The notes beneath the pieces are model-generated. The model ran no database searches. It saw nothing but the letters and a program-made list of their open reading frames with translations, and was not told the origin of the DNA. The position numbers were made by a program, and so were the translations under genes. Shown here piece after piece: positions 1-13,500 of a stretch of 64,000 bases of DNA (within the stretch, counting starts at the first letter, position 1; every line of letters starts with the position of its first letter). This DNA is from Unio delphinus. Its lineage: Eukaryota; Mollusca; Bivalvia; Unionida; Unionidae. The stretch is from contig JAQISU010000179.1 of the NCBI GenBank assembly GCA_029339505.1, positions 8,214,001-8,278,000 of the forward strand. Direction: 5' to 3'.

Positions 1-628
1 CTGACTGACATGTATGCTGAAAAATGGTGTTAAGATAATAACAAAGAACAAAGTCCACTTAATCCTCTGATGCTGAAAATCAGAAGACTCTGTGCTTTAA
101 GGTCTGTAATTGTCATTAAAATCAGCTTTCCCAGTTCATAATTGAGCCTAGTTGAAATGTGATGCTTGACATATGTCTGCAGATAAGGTTTATTCTCACT
201 GGTTAGGATCACTGGTCTCAGCTGTAGAATTTTTTAATTAACAGTTCTAATTGATCAAACTATTACTCTAGTGAAAATACACCTGCTCATCATCATCAAA
301 ACATGGCATTCTCTGACTGTCTAGTTTCATTACAGTGCCTCCCTCAATGAATAGCCTACATGTAACACATGTTACTGTTCCAGTCACTCAAGTTTTTTTA
401 AATTAATTAAAATCAAACATATTGTCCTTGCACTGTTAGAGGGATTTTATCTGTACTTGTGCAGATTTTATATATGGTTATTTTAGAGATGAGTGCATAC
501 TTGAAGCATAAAAAGTGAATATCAGATATTAACCCCTGGTACTGCATTTATAGGACACGAGGTAGTAGCCTGGTGCCAAGATCTGTAGTGTCATAGTCAT
601 GTATGATACACTAAAGTGGGTGGTATTA

Positions 629-728
629 TAGAAAGGTAGACATATTTAGCTCTACTATGATGCCAAATAATCTGGACTTTTAAGTTGCACTACAAAATAC
701 AGAGGGAAAACCTAAATTTTTAGACATG
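629..728 (+). repeat. Dispersed repeat copy 1 (pair with 3536-3640)
   Basis: About 100 bases containing AGAAAGGTAGA, CCAAATAATCTGGAC and AAATACAGAGGGAAAA recur in the same order at 3536-3640. The family was not recognised. Confidence 0.75.
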
Positions 729-829
729 TTATTTTTCTTGAAATCATGATTAGTTGTAACTATTAATATTCACTTTTAAATGTAAATTTGTGCCCAGCAG
801 TGTAATATTCAAATACCAGTCACCCCCCT

Positions 830-830
<1 letters not shown>

Positions 831-916
<86 letters not shown>
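831..916 (+). repeat. (CT)n microsatellite
   Basis: About 43 uninterrupted CT dinucleotides. The Arg-Glu reading frame on the other strand is a by-product. Confidence 0.98.
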
Positions 917-920
<4 letters not shown>

Positions 921-1672
921 CAATTTTGTGAATTCAACCTTGGGGTGGTTTTGTATTTAAGTAAATATATCCATAGTTTTTTGTTTACTAATGCCAATTA
1001 GGTTTTTGTTTGAAAAATCATGAAAAGAAATATTTAAAAAATATGTAAAAATTGACAAATTGCTGCAATGACCTGAAAATCTAATTAGTATGTCATCTGC
1101 CTCCCAAATTTCATTTATCAATCTGGTTAGCCTTGGTAACAAGGATTTTGTAGATTTAACCCTACCCACCCATATTTGTAAAGTTACAAAATATCTATAA
1201 AATAGAAAGATTGGAAAAAGGCTTGTATCAGCTGAGAATTTAAACAGGTTACCTGTATCAGCATAAGATATCCTTGCCAAATCTTTATCTATCAAACTTG
1301 AGTGGTATTTGTTTAAGTTTGCTTAACATTGTTTGGGGGGATGCATGAAGAGACATACAGATATCTGGATACATAAAATCAAACCGAGAAGGCTATGCTG
1401 CAAGCTGTAAGCTCGTAAAATTCGTTTGTAATAAATAACAGGTATCTGTTGAAACGAGTTATAACGCGTACCTACTAACACTAATTGTGGTAAATACATA
1501 AAATATCAAAGAGGTATTGATTTTGTTTTCAAAGTGCATTTCTCAAGGGTAACTTTATAAGCACTTGAACCAAAATATCATACAAAGAACAGCATACTTG
1601 AAAATTGAAACTTGGAATGAGAATATCATTTTTGGGAAATAAATTAAAAATAAATATATATATGTACATGTG

Positions 1673-2193
<521 letters not shown>

Positions 2194-2224
2194 AATTAAT
2201 CCCAAAAATATCATTTCATTGCAG

Positions 2225-2419
2225 TTTGACAGAATGGGTGGTACGTTCAAGATAGGAAAAGACAAGAGTAAATCCAAATCAACGACTGGCCATGCAGGCA
2301 GGCTTCCTTCAACAGATGAAGAGCCAGGTAATGGCTCTCAGTATGGATTCACGCCACCCTCAGAGTCCTTCAATAACTTGACAGATGAAGAAATAGCAAA
2401 GAAGTTTGAGCAGATGTTG
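2225..2419 (+). CDS. DIAPH: DIAPH exon A: basic segment and start of GTPase-binding domain
   Basis: The acceptor is ttgcag at 2219-2224 and the donor is gtaagc at 2420; the exon ends in phase 0. It encodes a lysine/serine-rich stretch and ends in LTDEEIAKKFEQML, which matches the formin motif before DMNLNEEK. An ATG lies at 2234, but the codons before it (Phe-Asp-Arg) are open and resemble the vertebrate segment before the basic region. I therefore read it as an internal exon and leave the ATG as an alternative start. Confidence 0.88.
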
Positions 2420-5400
2420 GTAAGCAAATGATGGTTCTACATATGTAGTGAAACATGGTTTAGTGGACACCTTTGTATAATGGGCACTTATACAGCATTA
2501 GTGTTCCAGCCTCAAAAATAGTAGTCCTAATACTGAGATTTTTTTTCTCCCATTGCAGTAGTATAGGGTATTACGTGTGTTTTATTTTGTCACCAATGTA
2601 AGTGTCAGGAGTTGCTTACAATATTATGAATCAATCCCAATAATCCTAAATGTCTTAAGTCCAAAAGTAAAGAATGTTCCAAATTTAATTCCAATAATCT
2701 TGAATGTCCTGGTGTGCCATATTTTGAATGTGCTGATGTACCACAATTACCAACATACCTATCTGTTCTCACCCATGTGTATACACCAACAAGATACTTG
2801 CACTCCTCTTCTGACAATCGTATACTCATTACTCATTACTCCCATTATGAAAACGTAGTTATATGGACAACGTTCTTTGCATACCAGAGCCCAGCAACAT
2901 GGAACGAATTGCACATTGAAATTAGACGTGAAGATAGAGTGATCCACTTCAAGAGTGCTTTTAAAACTCACCTTTTTTGACTGCAAGAACAAACTTAAAG
3001 TCCTAATAATGTTTCCTACCTTAAATATTTTCAGCATTTTTTGTTTTCAAATTTCATGGTATTTTGTATTTTGTAGTCATATCATTATAGATGTTGTAAA
3101 GCGCTTAGAGCTTCTAAAGATTATGTGCTTAGAAGGTGTTCAGTCTCCGGAATAAAGCAAAGTTGAATGAAAATGACATAAAAGAGAGGAATAATTCTTA
3201 TGATAGGGAAAAGCCTAATCGGGCATTTCAGAAGACATGGACAAAATACAGGGAATGGCTGATGAGGACAAGAACGTTATGCGGTGTAACTGGTGTATGG
3301 AATTCACAACAACAAACACAGAGTAAACATCCAGTTTTGTTGTGGGTTGTTTGAGCTTTAAACTTGAATTGGTAAACGCACATGAAAGCTGTGAGCAACA
3401 CAAAAAGAGTTCAGAGAGAAAAGCAGCTATGTTTTGTGAACAGGACTAGAAAATGTTTGGCAGGACTAGTAAATTTCTCAGTACACTTGTCCTTCTGGCT
3501 ACAAAGAAATTTGTGTTAAATTCAAGCCCTGATATTGTAGAAAGGTAGATAGATTTAGCTCTACAATGATACCAAATAATCTGGACGTTTATTTGCACTA
3601 TAAAATACAGAGGGAAAAATCTAATTTTTTGGACTCATTTTTTTTCACCCAAAATTCACCCGATTTTGTGTCTGGATTTTAGACTTCTTGGCCTCAGATC
3701 TAAGACAAACCAGTCTGAACTACACACAGACAGGTGAACCTGTGCAAAAAGTAGGACAAGGTGGGCATTTTTAATAGAGAGTGGTATCCATTCGAAAATG
3801 ATGGGTTGGTTAAGCAAAAAAAAAAAAGTCAATGGTAAACATTATTTTTAACATCACTAGGCATATGACAAATGGAAAATTGCTTGGAATTAGGATGTAT
3901 TCAGAAATAGTCTCCAAAAAGTGTTTCCTTCTCGCATTTAATACAAAAACAGCAAAAACTTCCAGCGGTTAATGTGTATACAGTGGTCATTTTTGTCATT
4001 ATGAAGTAATTTTCACTAAAAGGGCTGTGATTTTCCCCCCCAAAAATTCTTGACTCTTATCATCAGGCACTGGCCATGTAATGTTATTCTTACTATCCAT
4101 GTTGGCTTTCTGTCTTAAATCAATAATTGGTCAGTAAAGTAGTCCATGCACACATAGTTACTAACAGTCAATAGTCTCCAAAGCAGTATATACACACATA
4201 GTTTCAAAGTCAAAAGTCAGTAAGGCAGTCCATATACACATAGTTTCTAAGTCAATAGTTACTAAGGCAGTACATGCACATATAATTCTAAGTCAATAGT
4301 CAGTAAGGCATTACATACACACATAGTTCCTAAGTCAATAGTCAGTAAGGCAGTACATACACACATAGTTCCTAACAGTCAATAGTAAGCAAAGCAGTAC
4401 ATGCACACAAAGTTCCTAAGTCAATAGTCAGTAAAGGAGTACATGCACACATAGTTCCTAACAGTCAATAGTCACTAAGGCAGTACATGCACATATAGTT
4501 CTAAGTCAATAGTCAGTAAGGCATTACATACACACAGTTCCTAAGTCAATAGTCAGCGAAGCAGTACATGCACACATAGTTCCTAACAGTCAATAGTCAG
4601 TACAGCAGTAGATGCACACATAGTTCCTAACAGTCAATAGTCAGTAAAGCAGTAGATGCACACATAGTTCCTAACAGTCAATAGTCAGTAAGGCAGTACA
4701 TGCACACATAGTTCCTAAGTCAATAGTCAGTAAGGCAGTACATACACACTTAGTTCCTAACAGTCAACAGTCAGTAACAGTCAATAGTCAGTAAGGCAGT
4801 ACATGCACACATAGTTCCTAAGTCAATAGTCAGCAAAGCAGTACATGCACACATAGTTCCTAACAGTCAATAGTCAGTAAAGCAGTAGATGCACACATAG
4901 TTCCTAACAGTCAATAGTCAGTAAAGCAGTAGATGCACACATAGTTCCTAACAGTCAATAGTCAGTAAGGCAGTACATGCACACATAGTTCCTAACAGTC
5001 AATAGTCAGCAAAGCAGTACATGCACACATAGTTCCTAAGTCAGTAATCAGTAAAGCAGTACATACACACTTAGTTCCTAACAGTCAATAGTCAGTAAGG
5101 CATTACATACACACATAGTTCCTAACAGTCAATAGTCAGTTACGCAGTACATGCACACATAGTTCCTAACTGTGAATAGTCTCTATGGCAGTACATGCAC
5201 ACATAGTTCCTAACAGTCAATAGTCAGTATGGCAGTACATGCACACATAGTTCCTAAGTCAATAGTCAGTAAAGCAGTACATGCACACATAGTTCCTAAG
5301 TCAATAGTCAGTAAGGCAGTACATGCACACATAGTTCCTAAGTCAATAGTCAGTAAGGCAGTACATGCACACATATTTCCTAACAGTCAATAGTCAGTAA

Positions 5401-7469
5401 GGCATTACATGCACACATAGTTCCTAACTGTGAATAGTCTCTATGGCAGTACATGCACACATAGTTCCTAACAGTCAATAGTCAGTATGGCAGTAAATGC
5501 ACACATAGTTCCTAACAGTCAATAGTCAGTAAGGCATTACATGCACACATAGTTCCTAACAGTCAATAGTCAGTATGGCAGTAAATGCACACATAGTTCC
5601 TAACAGTCAATAGTCAGTAAGGCATTACATACACACATAGTTCCTAAGTCAATAGTCAGTAAGGCATTACATACACACATAGTTCCTAACAGTCAATAGT
5701 AACAGTCAATAGTCAGTAAGGCAGCACATGCACATATAGTTCCTAATAGTCAATAGTCAGTAAAGCAGTACATGCACACATAGTTCCTAACAGTCAATAG
5801 TTAGTAAGGCAGTAGTTTGACAGTGCAATTGTAAAGACAACTGAGACTTTTTTAATTGTTTCATTTTAAACACTGTGCATTAAAGAGTAAACATTAATCA
5901 TGAAGTTTTCATTGTCTTCTGCAGACCCCATATTTCATTCTTTTTCTTTTTTATTTTGAGACGAGAAAAGTGACGCTATACATTGTATAACACATGAACC
6001 ATGTTCTGTATGTAGTCTTAATACATATCCAGTTAATCTGAAATGTTCAGTATGTAGTCTTAATACATATCCAGTTAATCTGAAATGTTCTGCATGTAGT
6101 CTTAATACATATCCAGTTAATCTGAAATGTTCTGTATGTAGTCTTAATACATATCCAGTTAATCTGAAATGTTCTGTATGTAGTCTTAATACATATCCAG
6201 TTAATCTGAAATGTTTGATCTTGCTCTCAATTCTGCTGTTTAGTCCATGTTTCCATATCACACCACCACTTTGGTGCCTTCTTTGATGTCTGCATGCAGT
6301 TATTTTAAGACAGAGTGACTCAAACTTTTATAAATCACAGTTTGTTTTAATTTTATTCATACAGTAAAGCTAACAATATTTTTTTATAGGGTTAGTTAAT
6401 AGATACAAAACTGTGTTTTGTACTGAGTCAGTGGAAATAACTTTGATATGACTTGTGAATAAATATTGTTCTGATGGCCTTGGCATATCCCTATGCCATA
6501 TCAAACTTGCTCTTTCTGTTGACTTGGAAACCTAAACACATATGCATTTTTGATTTTTGTGTCTCCAGATGTTTATTATTTGCTAGCATACCAGACTTTA
6601 GACCGTAAGGGTGTGGGGTAATATCCTCTCATCAGATCAGCCCATATCAGATACTGTGGTGTTACCTTTGGTAAGACACTTACTCCAGTTGTCAAGGCAT
6701 TTGTGTTGCTGTGCTGCAAACTGAAAACCAGTGATAGACTTAGATTAGTCGTTGTGTGTTGGGATATTTAAAGATTTGTCTTCTTTGTTTAAGAATATGA
6801 TTGGTCACCTGTGAGTGGGACACTGCGGTGAGAATGCAATTAATTGGGATGGGTAAATAGAAATTTAGAGCACTGGAACTTTTGGTTCAGATGTTTTCCT
6901 ATATGTAATTGCATGAATCAGTTCAAACATAAGTTAAAAAGGATGTATCTTTCTGAAATGGTTGTTCAGATTTATAATTTTGTTTCAGGATGACATGAAT
7001 TTGACAGAAGAGAAGAAGGCACCTCTTAGAAAAAAAGACATGAACGCCAAACGGTCTATGCTAGTCATGCAGCACAAAGTACCAGCCAAGGTATGGAGTT
7101 TAAAACGAACTTGTATTAAAAAGAAAGTACCAGCCAAGGAATTGAATTAAATGGATACAGCAGTGCAATTTATTTACCTTGCACCATTGGGGTTCTTTGA
7201 CCCAAACTTACAATGTGAAAAGAATGTGTACAAAATTCAAAGACTTGCAAAATTAGAACTTTACAAAAATATCACCTTAGGCTAGATGATTTAGCAATAT
7301 GATGAAAACTTAAACTATAAAATAAGATCATAATTTTTCATTAAGATTTACTATTCCAATTAACTGAGGGACGTGGCAATGCATCTCCATCTTTCAGTGC
7401 TTTTTGTGGTTGAATATCTTGTCAAACAAAGCTTGCATGTGGTCTTCATCCTAATCATCAAATGTAAGG

Positions 7470-7500
<31 letters not shown>

Positions 7501-10500
7501 GATGACTTTGTTGTCGCTTCTTGTTGGCATATAAACCGATGTTTAGTTTGCGTTTGGCATGATTTCACTGACACATATTCATGACTTCAAATCTTTGTCC
7601 AATCTCACATCATTAGGTGAGATTTCACTATCTCACACCAGTGCATAGGATGGATTTACTACTTATTACTTTAAAGGCTGATAGGTTTTTATCTCGCCTG
7701 GTCATAAGGTCAAGTGAGCTTATGGTATGGTTTTTCATCAGTCTTACATTGTTTGTCATCTGTTTACAGTTGCTATTTACAACTTCTCGATCGGGAGGAT
7801 TTCTGGCATCAGGATTATATTGATCCTAAGGATATTTAACCTATATTTTCCGTTTTATTCAATGCACTCATGTTTTACAAATTGAGTCCTGAAATGGAGC
7901 AGTTGAAGCGCAAGTTTTGCAAGTCAGTTGTATACTTATAAATAGCTGTCAGCTGTAAAAAAAAAATTATGGTCTAACCGGAAATCGCCTCGGACTTTGG
8001 CTTTGGCCGAATATCCGGTTTTTCGGTACCATTTGGAAGTAATCGCCTTGGCAAATATTGCGCACACAAATGGTTACAAGTAAAATAATTCAATAAATAT
8101 CTAACTTTAAAAAAAAGTTTTTTTTATACATAATAATTTTAGTTAATAATAAAAATTTCATCTTATAAATACGGTATACGGTACACGAAAAGTTTAAGCC
8201 TCACATATGATAATGAAACAATTGTTCCTTTCCGGGGTCGCACCTACTACTCAGTTTGTGCCCGGATCCGGCAAACAGTACATCCAAATATTCGGATTTG
8301 GTACTCGGCAAAAATTATCTACTCGGTTAGGCCCTAACAAAAATGGTACTTACAGCTCATGGTTTTGGCACTCAGCTTTAAGAGGCCAGTGTTAGAACTG
8401 ATCAGCCTGGATAATGTGACTGTGGGACATCATGATATATATCTGCGACATGATGCCCTAGTGCTAGACATCATTATAAACTGCCACACTGCGGACATTG
8501 CGATAAGACTGAAAAATTGTTGAAGCTACGTCAAAAATCCAAATCACACACACTCACACACATCCTTAAAACCTGAAACATATTTTCTGACAAGTTTTTC
8601 AAACTGATTTGTAAAAAAAAAATTCTGAAGTAAAGGTATATGGATATGGAAGATTGAACATGGTACATTTTTTCTTTCCCCAGAAAAGTGGAGAATTAGA
8701 TTCCCCTCAGAGCTTTGTTGCAGAATTAAGGAATCCTGACCTGAAAGGGGAGAAAAGATTACGAGTTCTAGAGTCATTACGGGTTTCCTTAACAAGCAAT
8801 CCTGTCAGGTAACCATTTCAACATGTATAAGCAAAAAGTATTTCTGTTAATTCTTTTTTTTTAAAAGTCTTTTAACTTACCTTTATTAAAAAGACTGTTG
8901 CATATTTACCTTTATTATTAAGAAAAACTGTTGCATATTTACTTATCCAAAACTCGAAAGATTGTTTTTAAATGTTAAGCCTTTGAGTGAAAGGGGATAA
9001 CCATAGCATTTTTTTGTTGCTGTACTGGTCACAGGGCAACAGATTTATGTGATTTCTTTTTGTCTGTTGCCTATTGTATGTCAATCCTTTAGCACAAGTT
9101 CTCACCGCTGCTGAACTATTTGAGGATTGCCATTAAACCTGACACACATTCTGTCCATGTCCACTTAATCCTAAATGAAAATGGCACCTCTTGGACACCC
9201 ACTTTGTCTGCCAAGGTCATTATATGTAAATTTTGTTATCACTGCTTCTCTAAAATAGATGGTCATTTGGACATTGGACTTTCAATACAAGACTTTGTTT
9301 CTTATCTTGATGGTCTGAAATGAAACTGGTGCTGCTCTGACATTCATATAATGGCTGCTATAGCATCCATCTTGCAATTCTTGTTACCATTCCACTTCCA
9401 GAATGGAAGGTTATTTCAGCATAGGGTTTCACCATATGAATACGCAGAGGTCTCACTGGGATTTTAAAATTAGGACTCCAGAACTCCTGTTTTGGTAACA
9501 ATAGGAATCCCACCAGCAAAAGTTGCACTCACATTCCAGACAATGTTGATCTTTGCAGATTAGAAAAACTGTTGATTGAGTTTAATTTCCACATTCTTTA
9601 TAATACTGACATGTATAACCGTGGTAGCCTATTCGGCGCATCTGGTAATTCTGCACAGTGATAGTTCATTTCTTTAAACCCATGTTGTTTTGGTTAAAAA
9701 TTCAATTTTTGGCTGAAATGCCAACAAAAAGAGTCCAAAGTAACGTATTTCATTTCCATAGCCTGATGCATAAGCATTACATCTTTTGAAAGCAATGTGC
9801 AGAATAGGCTGCCATATTTTGAGTCATGAAAAATTTAGGGGTTGTATCCTGTTTGCCCAAACTTAGTATTATTTTGAATATAATATTCTGGTGACAATTG
9901 CCACTTTTCAGCTGGGAAGCATTGTAGAATTTTATTTTTGTCAATTGAATTCAGTATGGTTTTTGTGCCAATATTGGTGACCTTAGATGACAGCTGTGTA
10001 ACTCTTGTTAGTCCTTCATGGTGAGACTGAATTTTTTCAGTCGAAGGATTGGTCATATTCCAAACACTAAGCCTGGCATCACACACTTTCTTACACTTGG
10101 CTACTATCCCATCCAAACTCTCAGTTCTAACAACTTTAGCACTCTTCTGAATCTCATTAAAATCTTTGTCAGTTTGCCATTTAACCTTATAATACTTATC
10201 CAAATTTGCAAACACCGTTTTGTCCAGGTCTTGATGTGTCTTTATTTCGAGGTTGCAGTCACTATTTATTTAACTATGATCAGAAATAAAAATAATGGAA
10301 GATAAAGTTCTGATGTATTCTTACAATAACCACATGTACATCTCAAGATCTTTTTGTCTTTGAATTCGGTCATTGTAAATATTACACAAGCTTGCTAGTC
10401 GAAGTCTTTGAACTTGCCACTCAGCTATTGCATTGTGTTCTTTTGAAGTATTCTCATAAATACAGCAGGCACATCTGGGGGTATTTTAACCACTGAATTT

Positions 10501-13500
10501 GGTCATTGCAAATTTCAGGACATTTTCCCACCCAAGCTGCTAGTCGAAGTCTTTGAACTTGCTGCCCAGCTATTGCAGTGTGTTCTTTTGATGTACTCTA
10601 ATAAATACAGCAGGCATATCTGGGGGTATTTTAACCACTGAATTCAATCGTAAATATCAGCACAACTAAACTGATAAAGTAATCAACATATTCTCACTCA
10701 GTAGGTTGTTGAAGTAGGACTGGCAAATCTTTGAATTAGCTGCAAAGCTATTTGCATGCATACAGAGGAATTCTGCATGGGTAATTTTCTGCATCGCAGA
10801 TAAAATATTTGCGTCCTAATACACATTATTAAGCATTTCTGAGACCTCTGCTACTTATGATGTCAGGTTGGTCCTGAATGAAAATGACACTGATCTGACC
10901 ATTAGTATTGCCCACTTTGTTGCCCTCTTGAAAACAATATTATTGCTACTCCGCCTGGATAGTTGGTCATACTGACTTGGGCTTAGTTTGTCCTAAATAA
11001 AAATGATGCTGATCTGACATCTAGTATGGCCATCATTACAGCCATCTTTAAAATCTTGTTTCATTTCTTGAATGTAAAGTCACATTGGTACAGATTTCAC
11101 CAAAAGACATCAAGTATGGTTATCTTGGCATCCAACATGAAAATCTTCTTATTACTATTCCTTGTGAATGGGTGATATTGAACTGGGATTTTCCCAAAAC
11201 TTGTTATCACTGCTCATTCTGAATGTATGGCCATATCATAGTGGGATTTTCCCAACTCTTGTTATCACTGCTCATTTTGAATGGATGGTCTTATCATCAT
11301 GGGATTTTCCCAAATCTTATCACTGCTCATTCAGAATGGATGGTCTTATCAATGTATAATTTTCTCAAATATTATCACTGCTCATTCTGAATGAAAAGTC
11401 ATATCGATGTGTGATTTTCTCAAATGTTATCGCAGCTCATTCTGAATGGATGGTCATATCGACATGTGATTTTCTCAAATATTATCACTGCTCATTCTAA
11501 ATGGAAGGTTATATCGATGTTTGATTTTCTCAAATGTTATCACTGCTCTTTCTGAATGAAAGATAATATTGATGTGTGATTTTCTCAAATATTATCACTA
11601 TTCATTCTTAATGGATGGTCATGTCGAAATAAGATTTTCCCCAAATTTATTATTTATTTATTGTGTGCAGTGCATGCCCAGCCATTTAACAGCACCATCC
11701 CCAAAAGACTTATGATTAGTTCGTCCTCATTGAAAATGGCACTGAATGGATACTTGTCCTGAATGGATTCTCTTTAAGTCTTATTGCCATTGTAGGCTGT
11801 CTAGTAGGTCTAGTTGATATTAAACCTACGTTTATTTGACTTCCAATACGACTGCCATAGCAGCCATCTTGAAAATAGTTTTATTCATTCTGAATAAGTT
11901 TCATATCATTATGGAATTTGTATCAAAAGAATTTTTTGAATGTCTAGTTAGATCTTAATTGAAAATAAAATGGTGTTGTTCTGACATCAGGTATTTTAGT
12001 AATGTTGGTCTTATCAACATTAGGTTTTTATTAAGAGATATCTTATCATTTATAATTGATCTTAAATTTTTTATAAGGTCTTTGGCCATTATGGTGGCTA
12101 TCTTAAAAATCTTCCTGTCAATACAGTCGACTCCACTTAACTGCACACTTTGGATAACTGCATGTAATCATGCCGGTCCCGATTTTTCCTAATGCTTAAA
12201 ATTGTACTGTACCGTACTCTGGTTAACTGCACACTCCGGTTAACTGCACGGTCTCGCACACTTTGGATAACTGCATGTAATCATGCCGGTCTCGATTTTT
12301 CCTAATGCTTAAAAATGTACTGTACCGTACTCTGGTTAACTGCACACTCTGGTTAACTGCACGGTCTCGTGATGGGCCTGAGGATGTGCAGTTAACCTAA
12401 GTCGACTGTACTACTCTGTGAGAATGGTCATATCAACAATGAGTTTTCAGAAAAAGACTTTTTCTGATGTCTTGTTGGTCTTAACCCTTAAAGTGCTGAA
12501 TTGTTTTGCAGTAAAAGGTCCCTCAGTGCTGAATTGTTTCAGGAGAGAAAAGAAGAAAACTCCACAGTCTTTAAATTACATGTATTTCATTAAATATACA
12601 CAATTGATAGACAAACCCTATATGAAAAATGATGGCGCGTGTCTATACTTTAATATTAGCATCAAGACACATGTGTAGGTTTAACATATTTGCAGGTACA
12701 GGTGTAAATACAGGTAAAATGACAAGTTAAAATTGTATTTCATCAGTAATTTTGTTTGTTTTTGATGGAAAAGTTCAAATATATCTAAGAAATGTTATAT
12801 TCTTTTGTAGTCCAACCATGCACATGTTATGTCTGTCACAATGTTATATATAAATTGTGAAAATCACAGGTAAAGGAAGGGTGACAGTTTTGCAAAAATC
12901 CATTCCATGAATGTCAGAGGTAAGTTTAAACCCTCCAGTCAGCAATTAATGTTCATGAAAAACTATCACCTGTTATTTATTATAATATCATCAAACCGAG
13001 GTCCATATCTGGTGATTAAACCTCAGCAAAGGCTTTATTTTTGTTCAAACATTGGGTTGATTTTGTGTGAAGAGTCACCTTAATTGTTCTCATTGTCTGA
13101 CGGGTGTAAATTGCTTGGAATAGCTTGAAATATATCCCATACTTATTTTTCTTGCTGAAGTATGTGGTTGATATCGCATTATCAATAGCCCATTAGGAAT
13201 CGGGAACAGACATATGTACCAAACCCATTGTTTTAATCTATGCGAAAACGTTTTAGATGCTCAGGTGCGACAGGCCGCCATTTCTTCATGCGACTTTTTT
13301 CCTTCAAGTCTGGCCCATGAACTCTCTGATCTGCATTACGATTTGTTTGATCTACTATCAGATGCAATAACTCGTCATCTAAGAAAAAGTCTTCAATAGT
13401 CCGATGGTTCATTATTCACCATCTCGACATTTAATTTTGAATTACCAGTGAATTGCGGTTGACAGGCGCACCATCTTTTCACGGCAAGTGAGCATGTACA

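Noticed and set aside
2234..2419. ATG at 2234 as the certain start codon of the formin
   Set aside because: The exon has an acceptor 9 bases upstream and open codons before the ATG, and vertebrate homologues have more N-terminal sequence; kept only as an alternative.
4135..5815. CRISPR-like array of direct repeats
   Set aside because: Units are contiguous without unique spacers, and the surrounding genome is animal.
9120..9323. + strand 67-codon frame
   Set aside because: Lies wholly within an R1 repeat copy.
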